Shown: one piece after another, positions 34,778-43,600 of the stretch
Numbering within the stretch: the first letter of the stretch is position 1
Layout of the letters: each line of letters begins with the position of its first letter
NCBI GenBank assembly: GCA_016795385.1
Contig: JAEUHI010000051.1
Coordinates: 1 to 53,220 of the forward strand
Direction: 5' to 3'
Length of the DNA: 53,220 nucleotides
Origin: Verrucomicrobiales bacterium
Lineage (GTDB): Bacteria; Verrucomicrobiota; Verrucomicrobiia; Verrucomicrobiales; DEV007
Made by a program: the position numbers and the translations under genes
The notes under the pieces: generated by a model
What the model was told of the DNA's origin: nothing
The model's database searches: none
Seen by the model: only the letters and a program-made list of their open reading frames with translations

Positions 34778-35164
34778 ATGAAGCCCGTCTTTCGCGCCAT
34801 CGGCCTGCTCGGTGCCGTGTTTCTCCTCGCCCATTGCGAGACGATGGACACCGGAGCCGCCGGCACGGCGGGGACGATCACGGTGCAGGGGACGATGTTT
34901 TATCCGGATGAAAAAGGCATCACCTACCGGGTCCCGGCCGGGGCCCAGATCATCGGGGCGGGAGGAATCGACTGCGTCTACCTGATCGAGAGCGGGGGCT
35001 CCGTCGTCGCCCACTCCGGATCGGGCAACAGCTACCGGGTGAAGAGCGGTGGTCATTTCCGTGGCTTCACCCATCCGGCGACCGATTGCACGATCACCTT
35101 CGAGCCGGGGGCCATCATCGAGCAGGAGCAGATCGGCACGGGTACCACTTTCGTGGGTTCGTGA
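34778..35164 (+). CDS. small lipoprotein
   Basis: A 128-residue protein with a lipoprotein signal peptide: hydrophobic AIGLLGAVFLLA and lipobox LLAHC, so Cys would be lipidated. The mature part is a Gly/Ser/Thr-rich beta structure with regular turns (YLIESGGSVVAHSG, FEPGAIIEQEQIG) that resembles a small beta-helix or DUF3060-like fold. The GTG at 34775 precedes the ATG in frame; I prefer the ATG at 34778. Function unknown. Confidence 0.7.
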   Translation: MKPVFRAIGLLGAVFLLAHCETMDTGAAGTAGTITVQGTMFYPDEKGITYRVPAGAQIIGAGGIDCVYLIESGGSVVAHSGSGNSYRVKSGGHFRGFTHPATDCTITFEPGAIIEQEQIGTGTTFVGS

Positions 35165-35180
35165 AGAGGCAGCCGCTTTC

Positions 35181-35804
35181 TCAGATCCGCCGCATTTTCA
35201 CCAAACGCTCGAGCCCTTCGCGGCCCGGATACGATCTTGTCGGGACGAAACTCTCCTCGATCAAGAAGCGCCCCGATTGCTCGAAGCGCTCCGACAATTC
35301 TTCCAGCGAGCAGCCGTGGGGTGGTCCGCCGCCGGGCTGGTGTTCGTCATCATAGGGATCGAGGTAGAAGACACCGAGAAGATGGCCTTCGGGTTTCAGC
35401 GCACCATGGACCGCCCTGACATAATCCTCGCGCATCGACGGATCGATCGCGCAGAAACAGGTATGCTCCCAGACCCAGTCGTAGGTCCCCACCTGATCTG
35501 GGTCGAGGGCGAAAAGGTCGCCCGCGATGAAACGTTCGCGGCCGACTTTCGGGAAGGAATCCGCCTGATCCACCGCCGTTTGCGAGAGATCGAGTCCGAC
35601 CACGTCCGAGACACCCTCGAGCGTGGCCAGCGCACGGACGTCGTGGCCCAGGCCACAACCCGGCACCAGGATGCGGCCGGCGCACTCGCCCGGATGGGAG
35701 TCGATCCACTCCAGCAGCGGAGGGGCCGGGGCCCCTTTGTCCCAGGGAGTGGTTTGTTCGCGGTAGAGTCCGTCCCAATCAGGAGAGGTGGAGGAGGGTG
35801 GCAT
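35181..35804 (-). CDS. TPMT-family SAM-dependent methyltransferase
   Basis: A 207-residue thiopurine S-methyltransferase-superfamily protein. It begins with the typical WDGLYREQTTPWDKGAPAPP, then motif I ILVPGCGLGHDVRAL, GLDLSQTAVDQA, and WVWEHTCFCAIDP. Bacterial members methylate tellurite, selenium compounds, thiols or halides. The open frame extends to 35963, but the Met at 35804 is the family start; the extension covers the divergent gene at 35842. The two start codons are only 37 bases apart. Confidence 0.88.
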   Translation of the reverse strand: MPPSSTSPDWDGLYREQTTPWDKGAPAPPLLEWIDSHPGECAGRILVPGCGLGHDVRALATLEGVSDVVGLDLSQTAVDQADSFPKVGRERFIAGDLFALDPDQVGTYDWVWEHTCFCAIDPSMREDYVRAVHGALKPEGHLLGVFYLDPYDDEHQPGGGPPHGCSLEELSERFEQSGRFLIEESFVPTRSYPGREGLERLVKMRRI

Positions 35805-35841
35805 GATGGGAGAAACTGTGCTATGGGATGGGGAAATTTCC

Positions 35842-36315
35842 ATGAGCAAAGCCAAATCCCTCAGCGAAGAGCAAATTTCCAAGATCCAGGCCTGGGCCGA
35901 TGCGGGCGACGGCGTGCCGGAGATCCAGAAGAAACTCCGCGACGAGTTTGAAATCCGTGTCACCTACCTCGAAACCCGCTTCCTCCTCGAGGATCTCAAG
36001 ATCGAACTTCTCCCCACACCCGAGCCCGAGCCCGAGAAGAAGCCGGAGGCGGACGACCTGATGGAAGGTGAGGACGAGATCGACGCCGGCGTGGGGGAAG
36101 GACAGGTGAAGCTGACCGTCGATCAGGTGCTGCGCCCCGGGGCCATCATCAGCGGCAAGGCCGATTTCGGCGGGGGCAAGGTCGCCTCGTGGTGGCTCGA
36201 TCAGATGGGCCGTCTCGGTCTCGATATGGCCGATCCTGAGTTCCGCCCCAGCGAGGAGCAGGCCATCGCCTTCCAGACCGAGCTGCGCAAAGTGATCCAG
36301 CGGAGCGGCTTCTGA
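35842..36315 (+). CDS. hypothetical protein, helix-turn-helix-like N-terminus and Pro/Glu linker
   Basis: A 157-residue acidic protein. Residues ~5-50 are helical (LSEEQISKIQAWADAG, VPEIQKKLRDEF) and look like a small DNA-binding or helical hairpin domain. A Pro/Glu linker follows (TPEPEPEKKPEA), then a C-terminal domain with GGGKVASWWLDQMGRLGLDM. I do not recognise the family. The ATG at 35842 is preferred over the open frame from 35788, which overlaps the methyltransferase start. It ends 20 bases before the convergent glycosyltransferase gene, with TTTGTCAGG (36331) in the gap. Confidence 0.75.
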   Translation: MSKAKSLSEEQISKIQAWADAGDGVPEIQKKLRDEFEIRVTYLETRFLLEDLKIELLPTPEPEPEKKPEADDLMEGEDEIDAGVGEGQVKLTVDQVLRPGAIISGKADFGGGKVASWWLDQMGRLGLDMADPEFRPSEEQAIAFQTELRKVIQRSGF

Positions 36316-36334
36316 GCCCGCTTTGGCGGGTTTG

Positions 36335-37954
36335 TCAGGATGCCGGCTTGAGTTGCCACACGAGGAGGGAGACGCGGCGGACGTCGATCGTCGATTCGGA
36401 CATGGTTTGTCTGTCTCCCAGCTTCGCGCGCATCGCCGCCTCCGACTCCGGCAGTCCGACGAAAAGCGTCGCGTCTTCCGGCAGGGCGCCGTTCTCACCG
36501 ATCGCGGAGGAAGGCTCCCGCGTGTAGTAGAGCAAGCGCAGATGCTTCGTGAAGCGGTTGCGGAAGACTTCATCGGCGAAATAGACGACCCGGGATCGGG
36601 GAGGCGTTTTCGCATCGATTTCGGCAGCCGCTTTCCGGAAGAGATCGCCTTCGCCCTGGAAATCCTGGATACCCGGCAGCAGGGCGATGCCGCCTGCGGC
36701 GATCAGGAAGGCGGTGTGAAGGAAGGTCGGTTGCCTTTTCCAAACGGTCCGGTTGAGGATGGCCGTCATCACGACCGCGGCGGTGCCCGCGACCAGAAGG
36801 AGGATGCGGCTCCCGTCCGGTCTCACTCCCGAAAGGAAAGCCATGAGGAGGGGAGCGGCGACCATGATTGCCAACAGCACACGGTTAAGGCCGTTCGCCA
36901 TCTTTTCATATCGGGCGCGTGCCGTCTCCGGAGTTCGGAAAAAGAGCTCGATCGTGACGAGCGCGGCCAACGGATACACCGGCATCAGGTAACGCGGCAC
37001 GCCGCCGGGGAGAAGGCAGATCAGCAGATAGCCCGCCGCGAGCGCGATCAATCCACCTCGAATCACCGCATCGAGCCGACCGATGGCATCGACGCGGATC
37101 CGCTTTTTCCAAAGAAAGAGGAGCGCGAAAACAAGTGGCACCGTCCAGGGAAGAAAGCCGCCCGGGATCTTCAGGGGATTGGTGAGCCAGCGATCCCATT
37201 CCATCTGCGTCACATCGCCGCGGATCGCCAGTTCTTCGGCCCAGTTGCCGACCGAGGCTTCGCCCGCCCCGACCGCGCGGATGTTGAGGATCACCCAGGG
37301 GAGGAAAATTCCCGCCATCAGAAGGAGACCAAGGAAATGCGCGGGATGGAGGAGCGTCCGCATCTGCCGCGCCGATCGCAGCGTGCCGAGGAGGAAGGGA
37401 AACCAGAAGAGCAGATGCACGGGCCCCTTTACAAGACAGCCGAGTCCGAGAAAGAGGTAGGGCAGGGTCCAGACGAGCCAAGGAGAACGTTCGTCCGTCC
37501 AGAGCCGGATCCAGAGAAAACACGCGATGCCGAAGAGCGCGGTGAAGAGCGCCTCGATCTCGATGAGGCGCCCTTTGGAGATCAGGGTCAGGGTCGTGAG
37601 CAGGGCCAGGGAGACGAGCAGGGCGTGTTCGTTGCCGATCGGTTTGCGCAGCAAAAAGTACGAAGCGAGTCCGAGCCCCAGCATCGACAGCGAGGAGACA
37701 AGGCGAGCGCTGAATTCCGAGTGTGATCCGGTCAGGACGAACATTCCCGCGACCGCCCAATTGATCAGGGGCGGTTTGTTCGCGTAGACCTCACCCGCGA
37801 TGCGTGGGACGATCCAGTCGCCCGATTCCAGCATGCCCTGGGCCGGGAGGATGCGACGGATCTCCTCCCCGCGCAGCTCGGGATCACCGAGCGCCGGGAG
37901 GTAAAGCGCCGCCCACGAGAGGCAGAGGAGCAGGAGCGCGATGCGGGGGGACAT
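36335..37954 (-). CDS. GT39/ArnT-like membrane glycosyltransferase
   Basis: A 539-residue multi-spanning protein of the PMT_2/ArnT family. After the first helix comes the catalytic acidic loop (ELRGEEIRRILPAQGML) and then YANKPPLINWAVAG, the hallmark of dolichol/undecaprenol-phosphate sugar transferases, followed by about ten further hydrophobic helices and a soluble C-terminus. It would transfer a sugar from an undecaprenyl carrier to lipid A, protein or another envelope acceptor on the periplasmic side. Its stop codon overlaps a TTTGTCAGG motif (36331-36339). Confidence 0.88.
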   Translation of the reverse strand: MSPRIALLLLCLSWAALYLPALGDPELRGEEIRRILPAQGMLESGDWIVPRIAGEVYANKPPLINWAVAGMFVLTGSHSEFSARLVSSLSMLGLGLASYFLLRKPIGNEHALLVSLALLTTLTLISKGRLIEIEALFTALFGIACFLWIRLWTDERSPWLVWTLPYLFLGLGCLVKGPVHLLFWFPFLLGTLRSARQMRTLLHPAHFLGLLLMAGIFLPWVILNIRAVGAGEASVGNWAEELAIRGDVTQMEWDRWLTNPLKIPGGFLPWTVPLVFALLFLWKKRIRVDAIGRLDAVIRGGLIALAAGYLLICLLPGGVPRYLMPVYPLAALVTIELFFRTPETARARYEKMANGLNRVLLAIMVAAPLLMAFLSGVRPDGSRILLLVAGTAAVVMTAILNRTVWKRQPTFLHTAFLIAAGGIALLPGIQDFQGEGDLFRKAAAEIDAKTPPRSRVVYFADEVFRNRFTKHLRLLYYTREPSSAIGENGALPEDATLFVGLPESEAAMRAKLGDRQTMSESTIDVRRVSLLVWQLKPAS

Positions 37955-38005
37955 GCCCGATAGATATCCGCCAATCGCAATCGGATGTCAGCCGAAATTC
38001 TACGG

Positions 38006-38215
38006 GGTCGGAGGGCAGAGGGCAGAGGTCGGAGGTCGGAGGTCGGAGGTCGGAGGTCGGAGGTCGGAGGTCGGAGGTCGGAGGTCGGAGGTCGGAGGTC
38101 GGAGGTCGGAGGTCGGAGGTCGGAGGTCGGAGGGCGGAGGGCGGAGGGCGGAGGGCGGAGGGCGGAGGGCAGAGGGCAGAGGGCAGAGGGCAGAGGGCAG
38201 AGGGCAGAGGGCAGA
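38006..38215. repeat. tandem heptamer array, 30 units
   Basis: Exactly 30 seven-base units: one GGTCGGA, two GGGCAGA, fifteen GGTCGGA, five GGGCGGA and seven GGGCAGA. Variants occur in blocks, pointing to growth by slippage. The unit is not a multiple of three, so several reading frames stay open and produce false ORFs. The 342 bases between the glycosyltransferase and oxidoreductase genes hold nothing else but a short octamer repeat. Confidence 0.97.
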
Positions 38216-38251
38216 CCATCCACAAGCCCATCTGACTTCGATTTCCTCCGA

Positions 38252-38283
38252 TACTCCACTACTCCACTACTCCACTACTCCAT
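38252..38283. repeat. short tandem repeat, four 8-base units (TACTCCAC)
   Basis: Four TACTCCAC units, the last ending in T. It lies between the heptamer array and the 3' end of the oxidoreductase gene. Confidence 0.85.
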
Positions 38284-38296
38284 CCCCCCTCGGCCG

Positions 38297-39592
38297 TCAC
38301 ACGCCCCAGCCCTCGCGATAGGCTTCGCGGGCCCAGAACTTGTCCGCCGCGGATTGATCCGGGGCGAGGCGTCCCGTCTTTGGATCGATCTGGATCGATC
38401 CGGTGGACCGATAGGCGATGTTGCCGAGGTGGCAGAGCATCGTGCTGATCTGCGCGTCTTCGATGGTCTGGTGCACGGGCACCCCATCACGCACCGCGTC
38501 GGCGAAGTTGGTGAAATGCGGCACATCGCCCGGCGGTTCGACGTGTTTCTCCACTTCTTTGCCAGCCTTGTCGTAGACGATCCAGCCGGCGGCACCGTTG
38601 AAGTCGAATTTGCCCTCGGATCCGTAGACGGAAACGAAAGGCAGGGGCTCGGGCTTGCGCTGGTGGCACGAGGTCGCCTCCCAGGTGATGCCGACCTTTC
38701 CGAAGTCGTAGACCGCGGTGATCGTGTCGGGCGTTTCCTGGTCGTCGTCGTAGTGGTAGCGGCCGCCGGTGCAGGAGACCCGCTCGGGATAATCGACGCC
38801 CATGGCCCAGCGGGCGATGTCGAGACCGTGGGGGCCGTTGTTGGCGAGTTCCCCGCCACCGTAGAGCCAGTGCCAGTGCCAGTTGTAGGGGACGAGGTTG
38901 TCCTTGTAGGGCGCATCCGGCACGGGACCCTGCCACATCAGCCAATCGAGCTCGGCGGGCGGCTGGGTGATCTTGCCTCTGCCGATCGATTCGCGGGCCC
39001 CGGTGTAGTAGGACCGCGCATAACGCAGTTCGCCGATCACGCCGGACCGCAACTTCTCGATGCCGAGTTTCACACCCGGATAGGAGCGGCGCTGGTTGCC
39101 CATCATGATCGTGCGTCCCGTCTCCTTCGCCACCTCGACGAGGCGCAAGGCCTCGTGCGCACTGTAGCTCGCGGGTTTCTCGACGTAGACGTTTTTGCCC
39201 GCCTTCATCGCGAGGATCGCCGCGGGAGTGTGCCAGAAATTGGGCGCGGCGATGGAGATCGCGTCGACGTTCGGATCATCGAGGATGCGGCGGAAATCGG
39301 TGACCTTCTCCGGAGCCTTCTCCTGTTTGCCTTCCGGGATGGTGCTCGCTCCCGTGACAAGGCGGTTCGAATCGACGTCGCAGACGTAGGCGATCTCCGC
39401 GTTCGGCACGTCGCCGTAGGCCTTGATGTGGGCGCGGCCACGGCCGAGGCCCATCACTCCGACGCGGAAGCGCGAATTCGCCCCCTTGGCCTGTCCGAGA
39501 AGCAGATTGGGACCGGTGACAACAGTGGCGGCAGCGCCTGCGGCGAGAGTGGCACCAAGGAAGGAACGACGGGAGGGTTGCGGGGATTCCAT
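38297..39592 (-). CDS. TAT-exported Gfo/Idh/MocA-family oxidoreductase
   Basis: A 431-residue NAD(P)-dependent oxidoreductase. The N-terminus has the twin-arginine motif SRRSFLG followed by an Ala-rich hydrophobic segment, so it is exported folded with its cofactor. The Rossmann motif is RVGVMGLGRGRAHIKAYG; the catalytic EKP motif is in GKNVYVEKPASYS. The family oxidises or reduces sugars and is amplified in Verrucomicrobia and Planctomycetes; the substrate is unknown. The start at 39592 is chosen because the longer open frame (to 39787) runs through the second heptamer array. It is flanked on both sides by heptamer arrays. Confidence 0.93.
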   Translation of the reverse strand: MESPQPSRRSFLGATLAAGAAATVVTGPNLLLGQAKGANSRFRVGVMGLGRGRAHIKAYGDVPNAEIAYVCDVDSNRLVTGASTIPEGKQEKAPEKVTDFRRILDDPNVDAISIAAPNFWHTPAAILAMKAGKNVYVEKPASYSAHEALRLVEVAKETGRTIMMGNQRRSYPGVKLGIEKLRSGVIGELRYARSYYTGARESIGRGKITQPPAELDWLMWQGPVPDAPYKDNLVPYNWHWHWLYGGGELANNGPHGLDIARWAMGVDYPERVSCTGGRYHYDDDQETPDTITAVYDFGKVGITWEATSCHQRKPEPLPFVSVYGSEGKFDFNGAAGWIVYDKAGKEVEKHVEPPGDVPHFTNFADAVRDGVPVHQTIEDAQISTMLCHLGNIAYRSTGSIQIDPKTGRLAPDQSAADKFWAREAYREGWGV

Positions 39593-39660
39593 ACCCTCAG
39601 TGTAGGAAGCGGCGGGAGCCGGGGGAAATGGAAAATGCGGCGTGTTTGCGGGGGAGGGGA

Positions 39661-39734
39661 GGTCGGAGGTCGGAGGTCGGAAGTCGGAAGTCGGAAGTCG
39701 GAAGTCGGAAGTCGGAAGTCGGAAGTCGGAAGTC
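39661..39734. repeat. second tandem heptamer array, 10 units plus a partial
   Basis: Three GGTCGGA units followed by seven AGTCGGA units and a partial AGTC. It shares its unit with the array at 38006 and lies about 70 bases upstream of the oxidoreductase start. The 326-base gap between genes here holds the array and otherwise no recognisable gene. Confidence 0.95.
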
Positions 39735-39918
39735 ATCGGCCGCCAAGGGAAAGCGGGTGCGAGGCGTGGATGAACGTTACGCCACAAAGCATTTGCGAAG
39801 ATTTGCGGGAATTCGCGGCCATTTGCGTTTCATTCCGGGAATCTCAGGGCAGGCATCCCACAAACCTCCTTTGGAGCGGGATTCGATGATATCAGTGAGT
39901 TCAGCTTTCATCTCGTAT

Positions 39919-40455
39919 CTACCCACGTTTCGTTCGATCCTTCGCGGGCTGGTATCTGATCGTCCGGCCTTGTGCGAATTCTGGAGCTTCGAGAAACAGA
40001 ACGAGGTCTAGTTTCTTCCGGTCGATCGAGAATTCATATGCCTGAAGAAGGTTTCTGAGGGAGACGCGAAACTCCTGAAACTTTGGATGACTGATGGCAA
40101 TGTCGCCGACTACTGAGAATTTCCCCCGCTTCCTGAACATGCCGGAAGACCCTCCGGCTGGGAATCTCCCTCCGACAATTCCGGTTCCAAGATTATCCGT
40201 TTCGAATAACCGTCGGTCGCTTAATAGCAGGCTGCGGTATTCGTCGTCGCTGATTTTTCCATGATAGGACCTGTCACACGGCAAAATCAACGAAACGGAG
40301 GCACCTTCGATTGGGCGGCGTTCGTCGTCGAAAACGGTAATTGAAATCGGCACATAAACCGATCCATCCCAAATCAGGGTCCCATTCAGGAAAAGGGAAG
40401 CTCCGAGCGCTAGAGCCAAAATGACTACAGGAGCGATGATCAAAACCCTCTTCAT
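39919..40455 (-). CDS. membrane-anchored or secreted protein, unknown function
   Basis: A 178-residue protein with one N-terminal hydrophobic helix (VLIIAPVVILALALGASLFL) and then a domain with a carboxypeptidase-regulatory/Ig-like start (VPISITVFDDERRPIEGASV). The rest is basic at the end. I do not recognise a family. Its base composition is clearly more AT-rich than its neighbours, with codons such as AAA, ATA and TCT common, hinting at later acquisition. Confidence 0.65.
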   Translation of the reverse strand: MKRVLIIAPVVILALALGASLFLNGTLIWDGSVYVPISITVFDDERRPIEGASVSLILPCDRSYHGKISDDEYRSLLLSDRRLFETDNLGTGIVGGRFPAGGSSGMFRKRGKFSVVGDIAISHPKFQEFRVSLRNLLQAYEFSIDRKKLDLVLFLEAPEFAQGRTIRYQPAKDRTKRG

Positions 40456-40602
40456 TTGATGATCCTAACCGTGTTGACTTGCAAGACTTCCCGCGGTGAT
40501 CTCAATCGATCGATTAATCACGAGAATTCCAAAGAATCCCCGCCCTGACAAGGATTTTCCCGATGCTGCTACTTCGATCGCGACCCCAATCTGGCACCAC
40601 GA

Positions 40603-40660
40603 CGCCGGCAGAGATGCCGGCGCTCCCAGGGGGTGCTCCCAGGGACTGCTCCCACGGAGT
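40603..40660. repeat. palindrome plus 13-bp direct repeats downstream of the oxoprolinase gene
   Basis: CGCCGGCA-GAGA-TGCCGGCG (40603-40622) is an 8-bp-stem hairpin, followed by three 13-base units starting GCTCCCA (40622-40634, 40635-40647, 40648-40660). It sits just after the oxoprolinase stop and may serve as a terminator. It looks like one of the dispersed intergenic elements of this genome. Confidence 0.75.
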
Positions 40661-40665
40661 TCTCC

Positions 40666-43600
40666 TCAAGCCATTCCCCATCCACCACCTCCCGGCGTCT
40701 CGATCACAAGCCGGTCTCCGGCATTCGCACCAAACGCAGCGATCCCCGGCAACTCCACGCCATTCAAGGTCTGCTGTCCGCATTGCCCCGCTTCACCCCC
40801 CTCGCATCCATACGGCGCGACGACTCGGTGCTGGGTGAGCAGCGACACCTGCAGCGGCCTCAAAAACTCGATTTCGCGCACGATGCCGTCGCCGCCGTGC
40901 CATCGGCCACGTCCACCCGATCCGTGTCTCAGTGAGAAACGATGCAAGCGCACGGGATACCGTTGCTCGAGGATCTCGGGATCGGTGATGGCGGTATTGG
41001 TCATGTGGGTGTGGAGGCCCGAGGTGCCGTCGTATCCGGGGCCCGCGCCCGAGCCGCCACAGATCGTTTCGTAGTAGCCGAAGCTGCCGTCGCCGAAGAG
41101 GAAGTTGTTCATCGTGCCCTGCGAGCAGGCCTGCACGCCGAGAGCCTTCAGCAGGGTATCGACGACCCGCTGGCTCGTCTCGACATTGCCGCCGACGACG
41201 GCGGGGCAACACATCGGATCGTCGTCGAAGGGCGGATTGAGAAATCCCTCGGGCAGGTCGATCGAAACGGCGCGCATGAGCCCCTCGTTCAGAGGCACGG
41301 GACTTTGCGTCCAGAGCCGCAACACGTAGAGCACCGCGCTCTGCAGGATCGCGGGGGTGGCGTTGAGATTGCCGGGATGCACCGGACCGCTGCCGGCGAA
41401 AGAAATCGCGAGTCTGCCTTCCCCGCACCGGATCGAGACGCGGATCGGGGTGCCGTCGTCGAGGGTTTCCTCGGCGGTGACCTCGCGCTCGCCGAAGCGG
41501 ACGAGGTGTTCGCGCAGGGCCTCGAGGCTGCGGTCCTTGAGATGGGCGAATTGCTCCTTCACCGCGGACGCGCCGTGCTCATCGAGGAGTGACTCCAGCA
41601 TCGCGGTCCCGCGCCGGTTGGCGGCGAGCTGGGCGTTGAGGTCGGCGAGATTGTCGGAAAGCCGTCGTGTGGGAAAGGGTGCGTTTGTCAGGACATCGGC
41701 CACTTCGTCGAAACACGACTCACCGCCCCGGATGAGGTGGCGGGGAGCGAAGACGACGCCTTCCTCCGCGAGCCGTGCCGCCGCCGGTGGCATCGAGCCC
41801 GGAGTGATCCCGCCGATCTCGGCATGGTGGGCACGGTTGGCGATGTAGGCGACGGGCTTTGCAGAATCAACAGGGTCGAAGACCGGAGTGATCAGGGTCA
41901 CATCAGGCAGGTGCGAGCCGCCCGCCGCCGGATGGTTCGTGAGGATGGTGTCGCCCGGGGCCATCGTGATGCGTTCGCGCACCTTCCTGACACACAAACC
42001 AAGCGCGCCGAGATGGACGGGAATGTGCGGGGCGCTCGTGATCAGTTCACCATCGCCGTCGAGGAGGGCGCAGGAAAAATCAGCGCGTTCCTTCACGTTC
42101 GTGGAGATGGCGGAGCGTTGCAGCATCGTGCCCATCTCGCGAACGAGATGATCAAAGCGGTGCCGGAAGAGCTCGCGCACGACCGACTCCGGGCGCGAGG
42201 TCGAGGCATCGGTTTTCACTTCTTGAACGTTCAAGACGAGGGCCCCGTTTTCCTTCGCTCTCGCGGTCCAGCCCGGGGCGAGGTAGAGGGTGCTGAAAGG
42301 ATCCTGGATGACGCGTGGACCCGTGACGGTGTCGCCGGGGAGGAGCGAGGCCCGGTCGAGGAAAGAGGCGTCGTGGGTGGTCAGGGCGGAACGCTCACGA
42401 GTTTCGTGTCGCGGAATGCGGCGTCTCGTGCCGGCGATGGCGCGGTAGCTCACCACTTCGACCGTTCTTCCCGCAGGAGGTTCGTAGCCGAAGATCACCC
42501 GATAACGCGCGCCAAAGGCCTCCGCGAGCGATCCTGACAAACCCACCTCGAGCGTCAAGGTCGCGTCCTGGCCGGAGAGACGCAACTCGGCGAGGCGGCG
42601 GGTGATGGTTCCGGTTTCACCAGCGTCGATCAGCGAGGTCAGGGCTTCGTTTTCGACCGAGTTGAAAAGATCAGGCAAAGCCGGATCCTCAACGGGCCGG
42701 TCGATCTGGCGTTCGGCAAATCGTTCGATCCCCGCGCATTCGAGCCCGTAGGCGCTGAGGACGCCGGCTTCGCCCGGCACGAGGATCGTCGTCATGCCGA
42801 GCCGCTCGGCGATCGCGCAGGCGTGGAGGGGACCCGCTCCGCCAAAGGCGAGGAGTGCGTAGTCGGCCGGATCCGACCCTTCACGGACGGAGATGGTGCG
42901 GATCGCGTCGGCCATCTGCTCGACCGCGAGATCGAGGAGTCCGGCGAGGAAGGCGGCATCGGGTTCGTCGCCAGTGAGTCCTGCCTGTTGTTGCAAGGCG
43001 AGGGCTGCATCGCGGGCGGCGGCGAGATTCGAGGCGGTGAGAGGAATGCCAAAGTTCTCCGGATCGATCCGCCCGAGGAGGAGATTCACATCCGTGATTG
43101 TGAGAGGACCGCCCCGTCCGTAACAGGCCGGTCCGGGGGCTGCGCCGGCGGACTCGGGGCCGACACGGAGACCGACGTTTTCCCAGCGACAGATCGAGCC
43201 CCCGCCTGCCGCGACCGTCTCGATGCGCAGGGCTGGAGCGAGGACACGGGCGTCGCCGACGCGTTGCTCGAAGTCGTATTGGAATCCGTCGTCGTAGCGC
43301 GCCACGTCCGTGCTGGTGCCGCCCATGTCGAAGGTGAGGACACGGGAAAAGCCGAGCTCCTCCGCGATCGCCGCAGCGCCCGAAACGCCTCCGGCGGGAC
43401 CGGAGAGGAGCGAATCTTTCGGCCGGAATCGCTCCATCGGCTCAAGTCCCCCCGCACTCGTCATCATGAGGAGGCGGCTCCCGTCGGAAAACCGTTCGCG
43501 ATGGTGATCGACGAAGGCCTGCATCACCGGCTGCAGGGTGGCGTTGGCGAGGGCCGTCTCGAGGCGGGGGAGGATTTTCACGAGCGGCGCGAGCTCGGCG

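Noticed and set aside
37884..38321. Several overlapping open frames with repeated Arg-Ser-Glu-Val-Gly-Gly or Pro-Pro-Thr-Ser-Asp-Leu units
   Set aside because: They are translations of the heptamer array; seven-base units keep several frames open on both strands. No start signal or family match.
38006..39734. CRISPR-like tandem repetition
   Set aside because: Units are seven bases with no spacers and no cas genes nearby.
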